In this document: positions 4,733 to 7,641 of the stretch, piece after piece
How positions within the stretch are numbered: position 1 is the stretch's first letter
Layout of the letters: each line of letters opens with the position of its first letter
The notes under the pieces: generated by a model
Told to the model about the DNA's origin: nothing
The model's input: the letters and a program-made list of their open reading frames with translations, nothing else
Database searches by the model: none
Translations under genes and position numbers: made by a program
From: an uncultured Collinsella sp.
GTDB lineage: Bacteria; Actinomycetota; Coriobacteriia; Coriobacteriales; Coriobacteriaceae
Assembly: GCA_900762355.1 (NCBI GenBank)
Contig: CAAFGE010000037.1
Span: 1-7,641 of the forward strand
Reading direction: 5' to 3'
DNA: 7,641 nt

Positions 4733-6340
4733 TTAGTGGCGGAAGTGGCGAGCGCCCGTAAAGACCATAGCAATATTGTGCTCGTTGCAGGCCTGGATGC
4801 TCTCGTCGTCGCGCTTGGAGCCGCCGGGCTGGATGATGCAGGTCACGCCGTGTGCAGCAAGCACGTCGACGTTGTCGCGGAACGGGAAGAACGCGTCGCT
4901 TGCGCAGGCAAAGCCGCCCTTCTCCACGCCCTCGCGCTCGCAGAAATCCTCGGCACGCTCGCAGGCCAGCAGCGCGGAATCCACGCGGTTGGGCTGACCA
5001 GGGCCCATGCCAATGCCGGCCTTGCCCTTGGAGACCAGGATGGCGTTGGACTTAACGCCCTTGCAGACCTTCCAGGCAAACTCGAGCTCGGCCATCTCGG
5101 CGTCGGTGGGCTTGCGGTCGGTGGGGAACGTAAAGGTCGCGGGATCCTCGGTCACATGGTCGACTTCCTGCACCAGCATGCCGCCGTCGACGGAGCGCAG
5201 CTCCACCTGGGCGCCGTGGTCCACGCCGCCGGTAGCCAGCACGCGCAGGTTGGGGCGCTTAGCCATGCGCTCGAGCGCCTCATCGGTGTAACCCGGGGCG
5301 ATGATGACCTCGACGAACTGCTTGTTCTGGTCGGCAAAGTGCTCAACCAGCTCAAAGGGAACCTCGCGGTTGCAGGCGATGATGCCGCCGAAGGCGCTCT
5401 TGGGATCGCAGGCGAAGGCGCGGTCGTAAGCGGACGTGATGTCCTCGGCCACGGCAGAGCCACAGGGGTTCTGATGCTTGAGAATCACGCAGGCAGGCTC
5501 GTCGAACTCGCGGACCAGGTTCCAGGCGGCGTCGGCATCCAGATAGTTGTTGTAGCTGAGCGGCTTGCCCTGGATCTGCTCGGAGCCCACGAGCGGGAAC
5601 TGCGAGCTCGCGGTGTTCTCGCAGCCCTCGGCAAAGCGATAGACCGTGGCCTTCTGCTGCGGGTTCTCGCCATAGCGCAGGTCGTCGACCTTCTCCAGCG
5701 AGATCTCGAGCTTGGCGGAGGTGTCCGCCACGTCGCTTGCCTGAGCGGCAAGCCAACGGGAGATGGCCGTGTCGTAGGCGGCGGTGGTCTGGTAGACCTT
5801 CACCTGCAGGCGACGACGGGTGGCAAGCGTGGTGCAGCCGCCGGTCTCGTGCATCTCGGCCAGGACGGCGTCATAGTCAGCCGGGTCGGAAATGACGGTA
5901 ACGCTCGCGGCGTTCTTGGCAGCAGAGCGCAGCATGGAGGGGCCACCGATATCGATGTGCTCGATGGCATCCGCGAAGGTGACCTCGGGGTTGGCGACGG
6001 TCTTCTCGAACTCGTACAGGTTGACGACGACCAGGTCGATCAGCTTAATGCCGTGCTGAGCGGCCTCCTGCATGTGCTGCTCGGAATCGCGGCGGGCCAG
6101 CAGCGCGCCGTGAACCTTGGGGTGCAGCGTCTTGACGCGGCCGTCCATCATCTCGGGATAGCCCGTGAACTCCTCGATGGGGGTTACGGGAACGCCCGCG
6201 TCCTCGATGGCACGAGCCGTGCCGCCCGTAGAGATGATCTCGACGCCAAAGTCGTCAACCAGCGTCCGTGCGAAATCGACGACGCCCGTCTTATCGGTAA
6301 CCGAGATCAACGCGCGTGCGATCTTCACATCAGATCCCAT
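4733..6340 (-). CDS. purH: Bifunctional AICAR transformylase / IMP cyclohydrolase PurH
   Basis: This cytosolic enzyme does the last two steps of de novo purine synthesis: formyl transfer from 10-formyl-THF to AICAR, then ring closure to IMP. The 535 residues match the usual length. The N-terminal cyclohydrolase (about 7-200) shows STGGTA (37-42), GRVKTLHPKVHG (67-78) and IDIGGPSMLRSAAKN (129-143). The transformylase shows DLRYGENPQQ (220-229), LSYNNYLDADAAW (261-273), ILKHQNPCG with Lys288-His289 (catalytic pair), CDPKSAFGGI (311-320), VKSNAI, GMGPGQPNRVDS (444-455), SDAFFPFRD (481-489), IIQPGGSKRD and the closing FTGARHFRH. One oddity is VNLYEF (106-111) where most PurH have VNLYPF. The start at 6340 has a perfect AGGAGG 5 bases upstream. 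No other pur gene is adjacent. Its leader region contains two inverted repeats but no riboswitch that I recognise. It is followed by a rod hairpin and a terminator. Confidence 0.98.
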   Translation of the reverse strand: MGSDVKIARALISVTDKTGVVDFARTLVDDFGVEIISTGGTARAIEDAGVPVTPIEEFTGYPEMMDGRVKTLHPKVHGALLARRDSEQHMQEAAQHGIKLIDLVVVNLYEFEKTVANPEVTFADAIEHIDIGGPSMLRSAAKNAASVTVISDPADYDAVLAEMHETGGCTTLATRRRLQVKVYQTTAAYDTAISRWLAAQASDVADTSAKLEISLEKVDDLRYGENPQQKATVYRFAEGCENTASSQFPLVGSEQIQGKPLSYNNYLDADAAWNLVREFDEPACVILKHQNPCGSAVAEDITSAYDRAFACDPKSAFGGIIACNREVPFELVEHFADQNKQFVEVIIAPGYTDEALERMAKRPNLRVLATGGVDHGAQVELRSVDGGMLVQEVDHVTEDPATFTFPTDRKPTDAEMAELEFAWKVCKGVKSNAILVSKGKAGIGMGPGQPNRVDSALLACERAEDFCEREGVEKGGFACASDAFFPFRDNVDVLAAHGVTCIIQPGGSKRDDESIQACNEHNIAMVFTGARHFRH

Positions 6341-6414
6341 GCAGTCCTCCTGTCTGGTACGCCGCCGTGCTCTGTGAGTCGGTGATACGTCGATCTGCAG
6401 CGCTCGCGCAGCGG

Positions 6415-6436
6415 CATTGAAAATACTGATTCAATG
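6415..6436. promoter_or_regulatory. Inverted repeat A in the purH/GNAT divergent region
   Basis: CATTGAA-N8-TTCAATG (arms 6415-6421 and 6430-6436), an AT-rich 22-bp palindrome in a GC-rich spacer, about 75 bp before purH. Its size and shape suit a dimeric repressor. TTGAAA (plus) or TTGAAT (minus) inside it could be a -35, but I see no good -10 for either. The role is inferred from position only. Confidence 0.4.
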
Positions 6437-6440
6437 TAGC

Positions 6441-6459
6441 GCATCGTGCGCGACGATGC
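6441..6459. promoter_or_regulatory. Inverted repeat B in the purH/GNAT divergent region
   Basis: GCATCGT-N5-ACGATGC (arms 6441-6447 and 6453-6459), starting 4 bp after repeat A. The 19-bp palindrome could be an operator or a short hairpin. It does not look like repeat A, so two factors, or one operator and one leader structure, are possible. The rest of the 6341-6616 spacer shows nothing else I can support, apart from the ribosome sites of the two genes. Confidence 0.38.
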
Positions 6460-6616
6460 ACCCCGCAACGCACGGCTGTGCAGAAAAAGCTTCGAGCGGG
6501 GGTTGCAGGAGCGCCACTGGGCACGGTGAGTTGATGGAACACAGGGGCACCATAATTAGATGCCAATGGCGTGGTAGAACTGTGCTCGATATGCATCCGC
6601 AATAGAAAGAGGCACC

Positions 6617-7258
6617 ATGGTCTCGCGGGTTCTCTACCGACCGTTTGATACCGAAGATTTCGACGCTATCGCGCTGATCTTGCAGCAGCTTTGGCACAAC
6701 AACTCGGATAACGATGAGTACAACCGCCTCGAAGCCGCGTGCGACCTTGCCTACTGCCTTTCGTCCTCGACGTTTTCGCAGGTTGCGGTGATTGACGGCG
6801 AGGCGCGCGGCATTTCGCTTGCACGCGCAGGACAAAGCTCCGGCGCCACCGTCAAGGAACATTGGATGGATACCGAGCGCGCGCTGCTGTCGCAAATGCG
6901 CGAGCTGGAGCCCGATGCGTGCGCCGAGTATCTCTCGTTTGTGCGCGCAACCATCCGAACCAACAACCGCCTGCTCGAGAGCAGCCCGTTGCCGCACGAC
7001 AACGAGGTCACGCTGCTTGCCGTGGATCGCGATGTCCACGGCCTGGGCGTTGGCACGGTGCTGCTCGACGCTGCAATCTCGCATCTGTCCTCGTGCGGGG
7101 CGACCAGCGCGCACCTGTACACCGACTCCAACTGCTCGTGGAAGTTCTACGAGTTGCACGGCTTTAAGCGCACGGCCACGCACCGAGCCAACCGCGAGGA
7201 ACGCCGCCACGCCATGCCGCGCGAAAGCTTCCTCTACGAACTGGATCTGACCGCCTAA
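6617..7258 (+). CDS. GNAT-family N-acetyltransferase
   Basis: This 213-residue cytosolic protein is predicted to transfer an acetyl group from acetyl-CoA to an unknown amine. The acetyl-CoA site (motif A) is NEVTLLAVDRDVHGLGVGTVLLDAA broken as strand 129-136, the G-x-G loop HGLGVGT (141-147) and helix to about 159. Motif B is AHLYTDSNCSWKFYELHGFKR (165-185), with the FYELHGF signature. The region before about residue 60 is the usual first strand and helices (YRPFDTEDFDAI). The stretch 61-128 is longer than in minimal GNATs and probably shapes the substrate pocket. The start at 6617 follows GAAAGAGG with 4 bases of spacing. It is transcribed away from purH. No clear terminator follows; a weak stem around 7261-7290 precedes a few T. 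The substrate cannot be told from the sequence. Confidence 0.9.
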   Translation: MVSRVLYRPFDTEDFDAIALILQQLWHNNSDNDEYNRLEAACDLAYCLSSSTFSQVAVIDGEARGISLARAGQSSGATVKEHWMDTERALLSQMRELEPDACAEYLSFVRATIRTNNRLLESSPLPHDNEVTLLAVDRDVHGLGVGTVLLDAAISHLSSCGATSAHLYTDSNCSWKFYELHGFKRTATHRANREERRHAMPRESFLYELDLTA

Positions 7259-7324
7259 CCCGGTGGCCAAGGGAGTGTCCCCAAGTGCCGCTCGGTTCGT
7301 TTTCGATGCCGACCCAAGAGCCCG

Positions 7325-7355
7325 TGGGCAAAAAACATCAAATATGAGTACTGTT
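7325..7355. repeat. Left terminal inverted repeat of the 227-bp element
   Basis: It begins TGGGCAAAAAA and ends AAATATGAGTACTGTT. It differs from the reverse complement of the right arm only at the three positions 7336-7338 (CAT against TGC). Confidence 0.85.
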
Positions 7356-7356
7356 A

Positions 7357-7369
7357 CCTTTTTAGTAGC
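7357..7369. repeat. Short direct repeat copy 1 (CCTTTTTAGTAGC)
   Basis: This 13-base motif recurs at 7474-7486 with one change (CCTATTTAGTAGC). Both copies are inside the AT-rich element, one next to the left arm and one in the right half. Confidence 0.6.
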
Positions 7370-7473
7370 AGCGATTTTGGCATTTTTCGGGTCTATCCGG
7401 CGTTGCCCGTAGCCACATGAACCAACGTTTCTCCCCAAATGTAGAATAAAAGAGATTCCTAACGAGAAAGAGT

Positions 7474-7486
7474 CCTATTTAGTAGC
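7474..7486. repeat. Short direct repeat copy 2 (CCTATTTAGTAGC)
   Basis: Second copy of the motif at 7357-7369, 12 of 13 bases identical and 117 bp away. Confidence 0.6.
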
Positions 7487-7520
7487 TCTTTTAAGCAAAA
7501 GGATATGTGACCAACAAAGC

Positions 7521-7551
7521 AACAGTACTCATATTTGGCATTTTTTGCCCA
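7521..7551. repeat. Right terminal inverted repeat of the 227-bp element
   Basis: It begins AACAGTACTCATATTT and ends TTTTTTGCCCA, the partner of the left arm at 7325-7355. As RNA the two arms would pair over 31 bases with one 3-base internal loop. Confidence 0.85.
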
Positions 7552-7619
7552 TCACCCCTCCCGACAGAGCAAAAAGTGGAAGAATCGGCCCCTGCCGACA
7601 CATAAAAATGGGATGGGCT

Positions 7620-7641
7620 TTCCCCGGCAGCTGCCGGGGAA
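7620..7641. repeat. 22-bp perfect palindrome cut by the window end
   Basis: TTCCCCGGCAG is followed at once by its exact reverse complement. The flanks are T on the left and A on the right, the opposite of a terminator pattern on the plus strand. The symmetry may continue beyond the window, since GGGATGGGCT precedes it. It is probably part of a dispersed GC-rich palindrome or the stem of the next gene's 3' end; this cannot be decided here. Confidence 0.6.

Larger units (their letters stand above)
7325..7551. mobile_element. AT-rich 227-bp element with 31-bp terminal inverted repeats (MITE-like or structured RNA)
   Basis: The ends are a 31-bp imperfect inverted repeat matching at 28 of 31 positions. 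By hand count the element is 40% GC (90 of 227), well below the coding DNA around it. It has no reading frame of note; the best ATG frame (7417-7449) gives 10 codons without a ribosome site. Similarity between the arms continues weakly inward for about 14 bases. It lies 66 bp after the acetyltransferase stop. The shape fits a non-autonomous insertion or a dispersed palindromic repeat. No clear target-site duplication flanks it, so an RNA-forming repeat is equally possible. The rest of 7259-7641 shows no gene. Confidence 0.55.

Noticed and set aside
4664..6385. Very long plus-strand open frame (573 codons) antisense to purH
   Set aside because: It lies opposite a fully convincing purH with all motifs. 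Its product is Gly/Ala/Leu/His-rich with no domain, and GC-rich codon bias commonly leaves such antisense frames open. No ribosome site is evident.
7261..7302. Terminator of the acetyltransferase gene
   Set aside because: Only GGG/CCC and a few wobble pairs support the stem, and the T stretch after it is interrupted; too weak to list.
6431..7438. Minus-strand open frame of 335 codons across the acetyltransferase
   Set aside because: It overlaps the whole GNAT gene and continues into the AT-rich element and spacer repeats; its product has no recognisable motif and composition bias explains the openness.

Overview
The window looks like a stretch of chromosome from a high-GC Gram-positive gut actinobacterium of the Coriobacteriia, most likely Collinsella or a close relative. 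This placement is an inference. It rests on GC-rich coding with G/C-ending codons, purine-rich Shine-Dalgarno sites, and the general look of the PurH, two-component and hypothetical proteins. I could not run a search to confirm it.

Layout from left to right. Bases 1-92 hold the 3' end of a plus-strand gene that enters from outside the window, closed by a strong intrinsic terminator at 146-176. Bases 178-1707 hold a minus-strand hipB-hipA toxin-antitoxin operon in a visibly more AT-rich context. Just upstream of it (1721-1820) are three copies of one palindromic operator spaced exactly 39 bp apart. A perfect TATAAT box sits at the edge of the operator nearest hipB. Bases 1846-3570 hold a minus-strand two-component system: an OmpR-type response regulator followed by a small two-helix sensor kinase of the intramembrane-sensing (BceS-like) kind. 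No ABC transporter is visible beside it. Bases 3750-4457 hold a minus-strand gene I do not firmly recognise. A two-way terminator (4499-4533) and a long rod-like hairpin (4610-4723) separate it from purH (4733-6340, minus), the last two steps of IMP synthesis. A GNAT acetyltransferase (6617-7258, plus) is divergent from purH across 276 bp that carry two inverted repeats. The last 383 bp have no gene. They hold a 40% GC, 227-bp element with 31-bp terminal inverted repeats, and a 22-bp perfect palindrome cut by the window end.

The genes do not form one pathway. PurH is housekeeping, the two-component pair is an envelope or antibiotic sensor by family, and hipBA is a self-regulated accessory module probably acquired into this place. 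I see no phage genes, CRISPR array, tRNA, rRNA or transposase gene. The most interesting unexplained structures are the evenly spaced triple operator, the AT-rich inverted-repeat element at the right end, and the rod hairpin after purH.
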